Shown one piece after another: positions 10,890 to 23,425 of a stretch of DNA of 64,000 nucleotides (positions are counted from its first letter, which is position 1; each line of letters opens with the position of its first letter). The notes beneath the pieces are model-generated. The model saw nothing but the letters and a program-made list of their open reading frames with translations, ran no database searches and was not told the origin of the DNA. Both the position numbers and the translations under genes were made by a program. This DNA is from Siphonodentalium dalli (taxonomy: Eukaryota > Mollusca > Scaphopoda > Gadilida > Siphonodentaliidae): assembly GCA_032622095.1 (NCBI GenBank), contig CP136067.1, positions 54,227,899 to 54,291,898 on the forward strand, in the 5' to 3' direction.

Positions 10890-11540
10890 AAAAATAAGTA
10901 CATTGTGGTCGTAGTTCTATAAAATGATTGTTTATGATTGAATAATCGTCTAATCTAATACAAAAACAAGAAACGAGCCTTGCATCCAAGTTTTTAAAAT
11001 GAAGTTATTCGCCACCCCCACCCCCCCCCCCCCCCCCCCCCCACCAACCAAGCAATTCCGGTCGCAAAATTTTTGTTCGCAATTCCACTTCCAGTTCTAT
11101 TAAATTACAGTTCATGAATGAAGAATCGTCTAATCTAATACAAAAAAAGAACTCATGTTACATCCAAGTTTTAAGATTAAAGTTATTCGCCACCCCCCCC
11201 CCCCCCCCCCCAACCACACACACACCCACCATGCAACTCAGATAGCAGATTTGTGTTCCACTTCCAGTTCTATAAATATGATTGATTATGATTGCTGGAT
11301 CGTCTAATCTATTGCAAAACAATAGCAAGCTCATCTGACATCCACGTTTTAAGAATAAAATTATTCGCCACCCCCCCTCACCAACCAATTCAGATCGCAA
11401 ATTTTGGTATGCAATTCCACTTCCAGGTCTACATAAATTTTTTTTATGATCGAAGAATCGTCTAATCTAATGCACAAAATAAAAAGCTCATCTGACATCC
11501 AAATTATAAGAAACAAGACAGTCAATGACTGTGGGGTCGC
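10890..11540 (-). repeat. ~175-bp satellite array, reverse orientation
   Basis: Units read 'attcgccacccccc', 'ttcgcaattccacttccag', 'gaagaatcgtctaatctaat' and 'gctcatctgacatccaa', the complement of the array at 10195. Poly-C tracts (11022-11042, 11194-11210) mark unit borders and make assembly in this area uncertain. Confidence 0.75.
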
Positions 11541-11639
11541 TCACCAGACTGCAAAGACTGATAAGACTGGGACTCTGGAGACCACAACAGTCAGAACTTT
11601 TCATAATCACTTTAAAAGAAGTGGATATCTAAAGAGTTA

Positions 11640-12185
11640 AATCTAAAACAAAAAATTTGGAGTTATGTCCCTGGCCCCGCCCACATTTGACCCAGTGACC
11701 TGATTTGAACAAATCTGAACCCCAGTCACCCAAGGATCCTTCATACCAAATATGAACCCATATAGCCTGATGGTATTTGAGAAGAAGTCACTTTAAGAAT
11801 ACTATGGAGGGAAAGAGTTATGGCCCTGGCTTCGCAACTATTTCAAGTGAACTCATTTGAACAAATCTGAATGTGAGTCACCTAGGGAACATCCACACCA
11901 AATATGAAACCATTCTGTCTTATTGTTCTGAAGATGTTTAAAAGAATTACTATGGTGGGAAAGAGTTATGGCCCTGGCTTCGCAACTATTTGACCCAGTG
12001 ACCGCATTTGAACAAATCTGAATGAGAATCACCTAGGGAACATCCACACCAAATATGAACCCATTTGGTCTTATGGTTCCAGAGGAGAAGATGTTCAAAT
12101 AGTTGTTGTCGGACGGATGGATGGACAGACGATGGACGGACGAGGAGTGATGACTATAGCTCCACCGGAGCACGGGTAGGGTGGC
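11640..12185. mobile_element. HINE/pearl-like element, 'gagttatggccctggc' family, copy 1
   Basis: Three units of 148-162 bp (starting at about 11654, 11816 and 11964) share gagttatggccctggcttcg and catttgaacaaatctgaa. They are followed by a GGACGGATGGATGGACAGAC microsatellite and the tail gaggagtgatgactatagct with ccaccgga. The same family recurs at 12190 and 14860. Confidence 0.65.
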
Positions 12186-12189
12186 TGGT

Positions 12190-12705
12190 TGGTAATTAAA
12201 TCTCTTATCTCCGCCCCTATTTGAACAAACGTGAATCCCCATCTATGAGATCCATTCATTTGGTAATTTCAGACATTAGATTTTAAGAGTTGAACTGAAC
12301 TGATTTTCCTAAAATGACCCCAAATCTGAAAAAATCTAAACCCCAGTCACCGAAGGACCATCCATACCAAACATAATCTAAATAGTCCAGATGGTTCTTG
12401 AGAAGAAATTGGTTTAAGAATTACTATGGAAGGAAAGAGTTATGGCCCTGACTTCTCACCTATTTGACCTGATGAACTCATTTGAACAAATCTGAATGTG
12501 AGTCACCTGGGGGACATCCACACCTAAATATATAAACCCATTTGGTCTTTAATATGTATCTGGAGAAGAAAACAATTGATGGACGGATAGAGACATAATG
12601 ACAGATGGATGGATGGGAGAACAGTCTGACATAGAGACTGACAAATTCAATCCAATATACCCCCCCCCCCCCCCAAGTTTTCTTTGCAAAATCAGGGTAT
12701 AATGA
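12190..12705. mobile_element. HINE/pearl-like element, same unit family, different tail
   Basis: It has two or three 'ttatggccctgacttctc ... catttgaacaaatctgaatg' units, a 'gatggacggatag ... gatggatggatggg' microsatellite, and a terminal hairpin region with poly-C (taccccccccccc ... aaaatcagggtata) like the tail at 909-945. The family of the units and the family of the tail are therefore combined differently from 11640. Confidence 0.5.
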
Positions 12706-12765
12706 GTTCAACTGGATACTGGTGGTTAAGAACATAATATTCGAACAGACAAGCCTGAACAAATT

Positions 12766-13169
12766 GTCCGACATTTGCAGAATGAGGTCCCCAAAGGGTG
12801 AATTTAATGACACAATCCTGCAATGCGGGCTAGCATCACCAAATTCACCCTCTGGGGACCTCATTCTGTGTAGGCCTCAACTGCTATGGGAGACATAGCA
12901 TTAGATTGAAGTTCTCCAGTTAAAGTTGGTGATGTGCACCCATTGGGCACCTCAATTATGCATTTTATATTCACAAATTAGGGGATATAGAAACTAAACA
13001 GAAGGCCTAAAGTAAGTAAAAATGTCAATTTAAGTGCCTATATACTTCCCAGAAGATGAGGCCTAAGCAGAATGAGGACCCTGGCTAGTGTATTTGGTGA
13101 TGCTAGACTGCTGTGCAGGGTAGCATAACTAAATTCACCCTCTGGGGACCTCATTCTGCAAATGCCAGA
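12766..13169. mobile_element. MITE with ~38-bp inverted termini, copy 1
   Basis: The left end (gtccgacatttgcagaatga, then ggtccccaaagggtgaattt) and right end (aaattcaccctctggggacc, then tcattctgcaaatgccaga) are inverted complements with few mismatches. The interior contains 'agttggtgatgtgcacccat' and 'cctcaattatgcattttat', shared with the next copy. Confidence 0.65.
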
Positions 13170-13299
13170 TAGAAGACAAATTTAATCCAATATATACCCC
13201 CCCCCCCCCCATTTTTCTTTGAATATTAGTCGTATGATTTCATCTGGATAAGTGGTGATTAAAACAATAATATGAAATGGCCAAACCTGAATTTAGTAT

Positions 13300-13818
13300 G
13301 TCTGACATTTGCAGAATTAGGTCCCAAAAATGTGGATTTAATGACAATATTCTGTAAGGCAGGCTAGCATCACCAAATTCATCCTCAATCTGATTAGGCC
13401 TCAATGGCCAATAAAACCAAGGAACAGATTGAAGTCCTACAGTTGAAGTTGGTGATACACACCCATTGAGCACCTCAATTATGCATTTTATCTTCTGCAA
13501 ATTAGGGGGACATTGAAACTGAACAGGTGGAAAAAAGTGACTAAATCAATGAAGTCCTACAGTTGAAGTTGGTGATACACACCCATTGAGCACCTCAATT
13601 ATGCATTTTATCTTCTGCAAATTAGGGGGACATTGAAACTGAACAGGTGGAAAAGGTGACTAAATCAAACTGTCAATTTGATACTTAGGATACTTCCCAG
13701 AAGATGAGGACTAAGCAGAATTAGGTCCCTGGCGGGTGTATTTGGTGAAGCTAGCATGCTGTATGGGGTAGCAACACTAAATTCACCATCTGGGGACCTC
13801 ACTATGTAAATGTCAGAC
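13300..13818. mobile_element. MITE with inverted termini, copy 2, with an internal duplication
   Basis: It starts gtctgacatttgcagaatta and ends aaatgtcagac. The body is shared with the copy at 12766. A 120-bp segment is duplicated in tandem inside it (13431-13550 and 13551-13668). Confidence 0.65.
13431..13668. repeat. 120-bp recent tandem duplication
   Basis: 'gaagtcctacagttgaagtt' occurs at 13431 and 13551. The two copies are almost identical through to 'ctaaatcaa', differing mainly in an A-run. The near identity implies a recent event or an assembly artefact. Confidence 0.8.
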
Positions 13819-14221
13819 ACACTATTTCCAGACTTGAAGAAATCAAAGCCATTCACAGTATCATTGAATGTCAGTCATCACCTAACATTGAATGGAAGCA
13901 CCAGTTTGTTGTTAACTTGCTACAGATATGTTTAGATTAGAATAATACATGTCATCTGGCCAGTTTATATAATTAATGACCTGTACCTTTACAGATATAT
14001 ATGTCTCTGTGGTGAGAAGAGGTATTAAATTGAGAGGTGATATGGCTTGGAAGGGATGTTGGTTGATGGCAGGGTTGGGCCTGGGTCATGTGGGAGGGGG
14101 TGGGTGGGGGAGGGTGGAATGTTTCCATAATTTCATTAAAGAGTAAAGTTTCATAACTCTGCAGATGTTATATATAATGGTGTCACTTTTTTTCAAATTT
14201 TAAAACATGTTTAAAAAAAAT

Positions 14222-14346
14222 TGCCCCAGAAGATGAGGCCTAAGCAGAATAAGGTAATTGAGGGTGTATTTGGTGATGCTAGCCTGCTGTATGGGGTAGC
14301 AACACTAAATTCACCATCTGGGGACTTCATTCTGCAAATGTCAGAC
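14222..14346. mobile_element. MITE right-end fragment, third copy
   Basis: It repeats 'cccagaagatgaggcctaag', 'agcaacactaaattcaccat' and 'ctgcaaatgtcagac' from the right halves of the copies at 12766 and 13300. No left terminus is present. Confidence 0.55.
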
Positions 14347-14860
14347 AAATGTCCAGGCTTGGAGAAATGAACAATGGACTATTCATTGTAGACTCTGGTA
14401 GAATAGTTGTTTAGCTAATGTCATGTCGTGTAATGACAGATGGTAAACTGGTCTGAAGCAAGCAGTCTGAAGCAAGAGTATTGGGTGACCACACTATGAT
14501 AAATTGGCTTTTTCAATAATACAGGCTTCAGTGTTCTCTTAAAAATTAATAGTGCATAGCAAAGAGGTCTGAATTATAAAGGGCCATAACTCTGTTAAAA
14601 TATATCGGATCAAACCCATATTTTAACTTGATCTGTATATAAGTGTCAAAAATTCATATACCAAATTTGGTGTTGATCAGATGAAAAATGTTTGAGTAAT
14701 CCTGTCTTGGATGAATTCTATATCAAAACAAGAGTGGAAGGGGTTAAATAAACAATACCAAAATCCATACAGATGAAGAACATGCTAAGAAAAATCTAGG
14801 TAAGAAATATGAGGCTGTGATGTGTCCTAAACAAAAATTAAAGGTCAAAATGCAAAAATT
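14347..14860. other. Stretch with one HINE-core relic
   Basis: 'aagggccataactctg', 'tatatcggatcaaaccca' and 'gttgatcagatgaaaaatgt' (14578-14690) match the HINE core units at 6670. No microsatellite or hairpin follows. Nothing else is recognised. Confidence 0.45.
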
Positions 14861-14864
14861 AAAT

Positions 14865-15405
14865 TTTTTGTTTTTAAAGTTATGTCCCTGGCTCTGCCCC
14901 TATTTGACACAGTGACCCAATTTGAACAAATCTGAACCCCAGTCACCCAAGGTATCTATGTACCAAATATAAGCTAAATCGGCCAAATATTTTATTAGAA
15001 GAAGTCATTGTAAGAATTACTATGAGTTATGGCCCTGGTTTCTCAACTAATTGACCGGGTGACCTCATTTGAACAAATCTGAACACCAGTGACCCAAGGA
15101 CCCTCCATACCAAATATTAGCTAAATCGGCCCAATGGTTCTGAACAAGAAGTCGTTGTAAGAATTACTATGGAGGAATAGAGTTATGGCCCTGGCTTCGC
15201 AACTATTTGACCCAGTGACCTCATTTGAACAAATCTGAATGAGAGTCACCTAGGGAACATCCACACCAAATATGAACCAATACGGTATGATGGTTTCAGA
15301 GGAGAAGATGTTTTTAAAAAAGTTTGACGGACGGACAGACAGACGGACGACGGACGAGGAGTGATGACTATAGCTCCACCGGAGACTTTGTCTCAGGTGA
15401 GCTAA
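14865..15405. mobile_element. HINE/pearl-like element, 'gagttatggccctggc' family, copy 2
   Basis: Three units (about 14879, 15024 and 15181) precede GACGGACGGACAGACAGACG, gaggagtgatgactatagct, and a closing hairpin in which tagctcacc-like and ggtgagcta arms surround the tail. The satellite array at 15405 follows immediately. Confidence 0.65.
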
Positions 15406-16190
15406 AAAGTTATTCGAAACCCCCCCCCCCCCCCTCCCCCACCCACCAACCAATTCAGATAGCAGATTTCAGAATTTTGTTCGCAATTCCACTTCCAGTT
15501 TTATAAAATGATTGTATATGATTGAAGGATCGTCTAATCTAATGCACAAAATAAGAAGCTCATCTGACATCCAAGTTTTAATATAAAAGTTATTCCTGTT
15601 CCATCAAATGATTGATTGATTAATATGTCAGGAACGTCTAATCTAATGCAAAACAATAACAAGCTCATCTGACATCCACGTTTTAAGAATAAAATTATTC
15701 GCCACCCCCTCAACAACCAATTCTGATCGCAAATTTGTGTTCGCAATTCCACTTCAAGGTCTACAAAATTATTGTTTATGATTGAAGAATCGTCTAATCT
15801 AATGCACAAAATAAAAAGCTCATCTGAAATCCAAATTTTAAGAATAAAGTAATTCGCCACCCCTCGCACCCACCAACCAATTCAGGTAGCAGATTTCAAA
15901 ATCTTGTTCGCAATTCAACTTACAGTTCTATGAAATGATTGATTATGATTGCACGATCGTCTAATCTAATGCAAAACAATAACTAGCCCATCTGACATCC
16001 ACATTTAAAGAATAAAATTATTCGCCACCCCCCCTCACCAACTAATTCAGATCGCAGATTTTCGTTCGCAATTCCACTTCCTGTTCCATCAAATGGTTGA
16101 TTGATTAAGATGTCAGGAACGTCTAATCTAATGCAAAACAATAACAAGCTCATCTGACATCCACATGTAAAGAATAAAATTATTCGCGAA
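15405..16190 (-). repeat. ~165-bp satellite array, reverse orientation
   Basis: Four to five units carry 'ttattcgccaccccc', 'gcaattccacttccagtt', 'atcgtctaatctaatgcaaa' and 'caagctcatctgacatccac'. It is the same family as the arrays at 10195 and 10890, and its right end merges into the flank of the composite block at 16223. Confidence 0.75.
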
Positions 16191-16324
16191 TAGCGATTTC
16201 TATGTTACCGGGTGGCGAATAGGGGTCACTATGAATACCGAACACAACCGAACACAACCGGACACAACCGAAATAAAAGGTCGTAGACCACATGTCCCCC
16301 GACTCGAGTGGTAAACTTCATGAT

Positions 16325-16490
16325 TGGAATTAGTAGAGTCGCTTATGTCATATTTTGGGCTCCCGTGGGAAATTCATGAACAAATATAGAGACCATGTTC
16401 ATGAGCCAGTATATGGTCTCTACTTCAGAAAAAAATTTGTTAGACCCCCTGGGGTCGCGACTGGGTGGTCTGATGACGTCATAAAGATGG
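16325..16490 (+). repeat. Left arm of a ~160-bp inverted repeat (partner 23262-23425)
   Basis: 'ttagtagagtcgcttatgt', 'cccgtgggaaatt', 'aacaaatatagagacca', 'aaatttgttagac' and 'gtcgcgactgg...tgatgacgtcat' recur in order on the opposite strand at 23262-23425. The arms are diverged by substitutions and small indels and enclose about 7 kb. Confidence 0.65.
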
Positions 16491-17358
16491 CCGCCATGCT
16501 CATTTTTTTAAGTTCGCCATTGTTATATTTCATGATAAAAATATAATTTTGATAAAAAATAAATGACAATCCTTTTGTACCGTGCATGGTGTGACGCCAT
16601 GTTATATTTTTATATAATAATTTGTCCTCTTGATCAAAGATGGCCGCCAAAATGGCGACCGGAAGTGGGAAATTGATGATTTTCCATACATGTCGCTTAC
16701 ATCATTTCCGATTGTATCGAACTGGTGACGATTAGGGAATATACTTCTCTTCAATCTTGATAAAAACTCACTTAGGCATCACATTAGTTGATTTCTTGAA
16801 TCATAACCTTGATTTAATTCTCCAAATGCGATGATTTAATGGAATTGGTATGAATTTCGCCAAAATATACTTTTTTATTTTCTAACTATATCCTTATAGA
16901 AATTTAGAAATAATCGATGATGGAAATGAGTATGATCATTACATAAGGTATTTACATCTAACTGGATCCAGAAACTGTCAACTTAATCCAAGATGGCTTC
17001 CAAGATGGCGGCCAAAATACGATAATACGCAAATTTTACCCTTTTTCATCCAATTACGTTTCTGTCATGTAGAAGGTGAATGTAGTAGACTAATTTGCTT
17101 CTTCCAAATAAATATCTGCCATGTTACGGCACATTCATAGTAGTTGTCTTTCCGCAATGACTCAATATGCGAGTTCATATGATAATTATTGTCCAAATAA
17201 GCATCGTGAAAATTCGCTAAACATTATATTTGCACACGTCAAATAACATGTCCGCAACAGGAGAACGATATCTCGGTGTTAGATATATGAATGAATGTAG
17301 TCCGATTTAGATTATCCGGAGTTATTAATATCTCATTGTAATCGAGATGGCCGCCAAT

Positions 17359-18685
17359 CAGTGTTCACGCTGTCGGTAGCCAAATTAGCCAATGGCTAAT
17401 GTTTTTCGAATTTGGCTAATAAAAATTTCATTTGGCTAAACTTTTGGCTAAACTTTTTTTTACCCCAAATGGAGACTGAAAGCATGGAGTCAGAAAGCTA
17501 ATTAATAAAAGCGCTCAATAGATCGACATTCAAGACGAAGTTAGGTGACGAAAGTATTTCATTATTTTCGTACTTATGAAATATCGTTCCGTAACAGCAA
17601 AAGGTAAGCTCTAACAATTAGTGTACAGTAAACATATTTTTATTTCCAAATCTAACATAAATTTTGGCAAGTGGGTTTTCAATTCTGTGATATGAACGAT
17701 CTAGTCCGAAAATATCGAAAGTGGTAATATATTGCCGACTGTACAAAGGGAAACCCGATCGCGGACAGTAGGGAAACCCGATCGACAACTCTATCAACCA
17801 AGCGATCACACAGTGATATGCAATCATCTTTTGTTTTCACAAGACGGACATTCAAAGACGCATGGACATTAAACCGACCGTGGTTGAATCATGACAATGT
17901 GAAGAAAGCAATATTTTGTAAAGTGTGCATTGACGCTGGTATATAAGCAATTTGTTCGTAACAGGCTGTTTTAATCTGGAGAAAGATTACATCACTCTGC
18001 ACGAAACAGCAAAAGGTTATTATTTTACATTTAATCCCCTAATCCCCCATTGTCTGTCTGGTCACTCACGGGACTCCCGCACAATGCATGTTTATGATGA
18101 CATTGTATTTATGACGGTCGAGGTTTATGAGCACCAAGTGTAAGACAATAGCTTAATCAGCCAAATGTGAATCACGACAGATATTTTGTGGCTATTTGTC
18201 GTCAATACCGATACAGTCAAAATAATATGCATGCTTTTATGACAGATTGTAATTTGATAATGGCGTAACAATATTAAGTTATTAGTTTCCAGATGTCACT
18301 TAGATATTTTCGCAAGGATAAATATTTAATGATTTAAAAAAAAATATTGATATAAAACCAAAAAATAATAAATTAAGAAGGACAATCCCGGGTTACCCCC
18401 CCCCCCCAAATCACTCTTTCACATAAAGATTAATAAATTTTTAATAAATGATATATATAAAAATACTTCTAGTTCATAAAAATTATTTAAATTATTGTGT
18501 ATTTTACCTGTGTCTGTTAGATTTTACGTTTTAGTCATCAATTGTGAACCGACCAGAAAACGATGATTTAATTTGGCCAAATTTTTTTTTTAATTTGACC
18601 AAAAAACATTTGGCTAAAGTTTTTTTCATTTGGCTAATAAAATTTTCATTTGGCTAAAGTTTTTTTCGGTCCAGCGTGAACACTG
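17359..18685. mobile_element. hAT transposon with 8-bp target duplication
   Basis: The 14-bp perfect inverted termini are CAGTGTTCACGCTG. The flanking 8-bp repeat is CCGCCAAT (17351-17358 and 18686-18693). Both subterminal regions are built of 'catttggctaaa' repeats in opposite orientation. A transposase N-terminal remnant lies at 17818-17946. Length is 1,327 bp. Confidence 0.88.
17818..17946 (+). pseudogene. hAT transposase N-terminal zinc-finger remnant
   Basis: This 42-codon frame contains TFKDAWTLNRPWLNHDNVKK followed by AIFCKVC. It fits the TTF/BED-type zinc-finger start of a hAT subgroup: F-K-x-x-W ... x-P-W-L-x-x-D ... x-F-C-K-V-C. The frame stops after IDAGI. The remaining finger residues, the DDE catalytic residues and the dimerisation domain are absent. 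The frame was too short for automatic listing but agrees with the hAT ends around it. The ATG may not be native. Confidence 0.55.
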
Positions 18686-18693
18686 CCGCCAAT

Positions 18694-20480
18694 GTGGCGG
18701 AAATGGCGAAATTTGACATTAAAATAGATATATTTCCGAAATATATCACAGCGTGCAAGAAAGGTATACATACGCATATCATTATCATACATGGGCTTTC
18801 GGTGAGAAATATATAAAACTGAAATATATGTTCGGGCACGTTAAGTAAATGGACTTGTGTCAAACTCGATTCTGATATTATATAAATAATTTAATAGAGA
18901 CCTACGTGGTATGTGGAGATAATAGTGAAGTTTCCAACTTCAGGCGATGTCAGCTACCAATGCTCAAATCATGCATGTGATCGCCATAAGTTCTTGCATA
19001 TCGATAACGATTGAGTTTATCTAATATCTACTCGTATACTAAAAGGTCTAGCTACGGACTCAATCAGATTACTGTATGTAGCTAACAGTAGCTGGCTTTT
19101 GAAGCCTGAAATTGAAAATATAAACCAGGAGATCGCCCGGAGCCTTGTTCAGATATTCTAGCTATACTTTATTCTTTTCCATTTCACCATGATACATGTA
19201 TACCGCCGGTATAGGTTTGGTAGATGAATGAGGTTGGATAGTCTGTCGAAGCTACACAGACGTTTTCTGACGTTTTCCATAAAAGTCTTCGTAAAATCAA
19301 CCATTGTATGGGTACTCTTGGTGATTGGAATGGAAAATCGACACAAAATTATCAGAAACCCCATTCTACCATTCTGGCAAACATATGTGCATGATGATTG
19401 TTGATGATAGCCTCATGCTTAGACTGATTCTTGTCACCAGTTCATACTATTAAAGTACCGCTACATTTCCACACGTGCATTACTATGACGACCAAGTTGG
19501 GATCTTGACAAATTTGAACTAGAACTCAAGCAATATATTTACTTGTATTGCAGCGATATTAGCATACTTATGTATCACTACACGTATGTACAAATGTATA
19601 TACTTAGTTTGTCTCATATACAAGTAGCGTTTATGTGTATCTGGACCATAACACTATCGTTAGGTGGGGTGAATATAAAATGATTCCCGGAAATTACTCA
19701 CATAAGCCTGCACAGTTGATGTCGAATCCGGTCCACGATTTAACGTATACTAATAGTTTTTGTATTATTCATGGAATAAATACTGTTTAAACTAAAGTCT
19801 ATCTGATCAAACTGGATTGATTTTCACGTGAACATGTATGGAGCTCTGCGTAGAATAGCCTCATCATGGCCGTGTTCTGCTGAAGTTAATCTATATATGC
19901 CACTTGGTTGGGGGATTATCAAGATGCATGAATGCAGCATGATATATACAATTTATGGGATATAGCCAGACTGATCTGATAACTCCTAGTCGAATAGAAT
20001 TAGAACAGTTTGAGTCATTAGAATATATATGGATCGGCCTATATAATATGATCTGAAAGATGCCATTATTATTATTATAGTGAACCATGGCCACCTCCGT
20101 AGTTACGCGTGCTAATTCAACTTCCTTCATTTCCACATTTCCTTTGGTTCATGATAACGTTATAACCAGAATCAACATGGCACGTCATGAGCTGTTATTA
20201 ACTCCAAATATTACTTCACATTATGTTGTAAGAAGTTAGTGGACTGCGTTGCCCCATAATGTCATTCAGTATTAAGAACCTGGATTATAGAGTATATTGG
20301 ACATAATAAATTAAACTGATGACATGACACCGGAAGACCCATCACTACTAATAGACGTTTCACCCATTTCCCACCATGTGGTCGTACAGTTTGTCAAAAC
20401 GCGGGAATTAGTATCATAATAAGTCTTGCCTGTCTATTTTTGGCTCGTATCTATTGCGCTTACCATTCACAGTCTTTCGT
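18694..20480. other. Interior of the composite block, nothing recognised
   Basis: No termini, reading frames or tandem structure that I can support. Confidence 0.35.
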
Positions 20481-20486
20481 CATATA

Positions 20487-21120
20487 CTGTATACACCTGT
20501 CAGTAAGCCCATCCTCGAAGATAAGCCCAGTCTGTGTTTTTTACCCTAAATAAAACATGGGGAGGTCCTCGTAGATAAGCCCACCCCCATTTTTGAGCAT
20601 TTGGAAGGTGAATACAATCATGTATCTATCGTGTAGAATAGGAGAAGATACTCAAGCACATCTGTGCTTTTATAATTTGACCAGTTTCTTAAATAATAAA
20701 GATGTATAATAGTATACACTTTGTTAATATTCTGAATTATACACATCCTATTCGATTCTATTCTTAGTTTTTGGATCAGTCAAAGAGGTTTCAAATCAAT
20801 AAAATCAAAGGATGTGTCACTTATTGTTCACACCTTTATCAGATAAAATCCAATGGGATGTGGAGTAATGACTTGGGGTTTTTGTAGGAACCTTTGATAA
20901 TGCAGAAGTGTGATGTGTGTTCACCACTTCTCACTGTTGTGTTTTTATAAGAATTAGCTTGATTAATAAGCATCAGTGAAAAACATGATGGTACATGTGG
21001 GTCAGTACCTGAAGGCTAACTTAATTTTTGCATGGGGAGGTCCTCGTGAGTAAGCCCAGTACCCACTGTTTGACCAAAAATGTGCACGAGCCCCCCGGGC
21101 TTACTGATGGGTGTATACAG
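20487..21120. mobile_element. TA-flanked MITE with inverted termini
   Basis: The ends CTGTATACACCTGTCAGTAA and (inverted) CTGTATACACCCATCAGTAA pair, and TA lies on each side (20485-20486 and 21121-21122). Inside each end a second motif, 'ggggaggtcctcg(t)...taagccca', is repeated. A related right end is at 50460-50566. The TA duplication suggests a mariner-type mobiliser; no transposase is present. Confidence 0.72.
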
Positions 21121-21122
21121 TA

Positions 21123-23255
21123 AGCTGCATGGTTGGATATGCAAAGCAGTTGCGCAGTCCCTGTTGATTTCGATAAACTTCAAAATAACCGCTAATCAAG
21201 TGCGGCCGGCAGCACAGTCATAACCATTGCCCAGAACCAATTTCCTATTAAACTGATGTACAAACGTAATGCATTGTCTCACTAAACTTTTCACATGCCT
21301 AAATCATAGAAATCAATATGGGATATTAGTTTGCTGTATGCTCAATGGTCCATACCAGCCTACCGTGTTTATGCCAAGCCACCTTTCGTATATTGGGCTA
21401 ATAACTTTGTGTGGCTACGACCAATTAACTGTAAACGAGGAAAGCCAACAACCAGACATACCACTTCGCCCGTTTGTGGGGATCTAGCCTGGTGTATGGC
21501 AATGTTCATTTCAACTGAATAACATGTCCTGTGGGGTCACTAACTTATATTAACTTTTCAAAACTCCACATTTGCAATGAAAGTGGTTGGACTACTTTGG
21601 TGAAAACAATCATCCAGATTTCAGAACCTGGTATTCACAATATATCACGTTAAGCTTGATACGGGACACTACCGCATATACGGATATATTACCCACATAT
21701 GGGTGTCTATTCTATTTTGATCTGTTGTGGTTATCAATACGATTGAACCCTGCTAAGTTCAGCTAAACGAGGTTCAAATGGTATTACCATGCACATTTAA
21801 TTAAAGGTTACAGCGCAACTAACAGTGAGACAAGCAGGCCAAATGACAGCCATAGCATTAATTCTACTATTGTTTGTGTTTTATAAACAAGGATGTGTTG
21901 TTTCTTGCTTGCCAAGATTAATGGTATAGCTGAGAAGTACAATCCCACTTCATAACTATCACAATAAACAATTGCGTATTGCTACCTGCTATGATACACT
22001 ATATGCATTTGCTACAGATATGTCGCGACAAGAACTAACACTAACGATTAACTGCATCATCAATTACTATTTGATATGGTAACCAGTTACTAACCACCAT
22101 TACTTCTCACTTCGTACTTTGGCTTAGAGTATAGCACAGAAGTCTAGACATTGGAATAGTAACACTTGCCCACCAAAGCTAAGATGGCGGTCTAAGATAC
22201 TTTCTAATTTCACATAGTGAGTTGGATTTTCTCTTCAACACCCTCCTTACTTAATATCAGGAAATTTGAAGAAATGCCGCGTATGCCGTATAGGACATCG
22301 CTAATTTGTATAAGAAATTAAAGCTATGCGCATATACTTAAAATTAGCCGATTAACCTAATTCCCCATGATGGAATGCCAGGGCGACATTTGGTGATGTA
22401 CCGTAACGAACACTGACTTTTGTATTTTGACTGCCATTTTGGCAGCCATCTTGGATGAAATTGAACAGTTTTGTTGAAGTGTGATAATAATTCCGCATGT
22501 GGCACGAATAATTTGTTCCCATCACTGAATGCCGCTCATTTCTTTAAATCTATTGCTACAATATCGGAATTAATTTTTTACAAGATGATATAATTCGATT
22601 GTCTAAAGTGGATTTTTGACAGATCGAACAACGTTTTGTACAATACAATTGGTCACCACATTGCTGAAGTAATAATTAAACACAGAATTGTCACAATTCG
22701 CAGTCGATACCAAACGGAAGGTCATTTACATGAGATTCTTGAAAATCACAAAATTGTTGATTTTTTAGTGCCATTTTGGCAGCCATCTTTGACTGGAATA
22801 ACATTTTCCCGTTAAATTGGGTACTGTACTTCGAGAACTACTATTGATGCATTGCCCTAACTGAAAATAATGTATAACAATTAAGAAATATGCGCTGAAT
22901 TCGTCAGTTCTTATGACAACCCTACATCTGAACCAGTGTTGTTTACAGTAATTATTTGGGGACACCTGTTTATATGCCAAAGTCATATCCGAAGGCAGCA
23001 GCCCTAAGTTTGGGAGGTTATGGGTGGCATCCCCACTTGAACTACATGTACATACTGCCATAAAATGACAATTTATTGCTTTATTTGATGGTTTAGTGTT
23101 AGTTGTGTTTGTTTTCTAGTAATAATGGTCAAAAAACTAATTATCTGAGGAATTTTTCTTCTTTCTAACTGTTTTTTGGGCGCCTGGAGTTTGGGCGCCC
23201 ATACCTGTTACAGGTACCAAAACTGGCCTGGAAATTACCCTGATCTGAACTGAAC
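21123..23255. other. Interior of the composite block with 'gccattttggcagccatctt' repeats
   Basis: 'gccattttggcagccatctt' occurs at about 22435 and 22771, and its complement-like 'aagatggcggccaaa' at 16980-17020, which suggests long diverged inverted arms. No gene or bounded element is recognised. Confidence 0.4.
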
Positions 23256-23261
23256 TGACAA

Positions 23262-23425
23262 TGACGTCATCTTTGTGACGTCATAATTCTCGCCAGTCGC
23301 GGACCCATGAAGTCTAACAAACTTTTTCCGACAAAGTAAGTGATACCCTATCATAATATCATAGTCTCTATATTTGTTAAAAAAATTCCCACGAAAGTAC
23401 ATAAGCAACTCTACTAAATTGTTAG
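23262..23425 (-). repeat. Right arm of the inverted repeat pairing with 16325-16490
   Basis: The order of motifs (atgacgtcat, ccagtcgcgga, gtctaacaaactttt, atagtctctatatttgtt, tcccacga, ataagcaactctactaa) is the reverse complement of the left arm. Confidence 0.65.

Noticed and set aside
11020..11042. Poly-C tracts as regulatory sites
   Set aside because: They occur at satellite unit borders and are probably simple repeats or sequencing-sensitive homopolymers.
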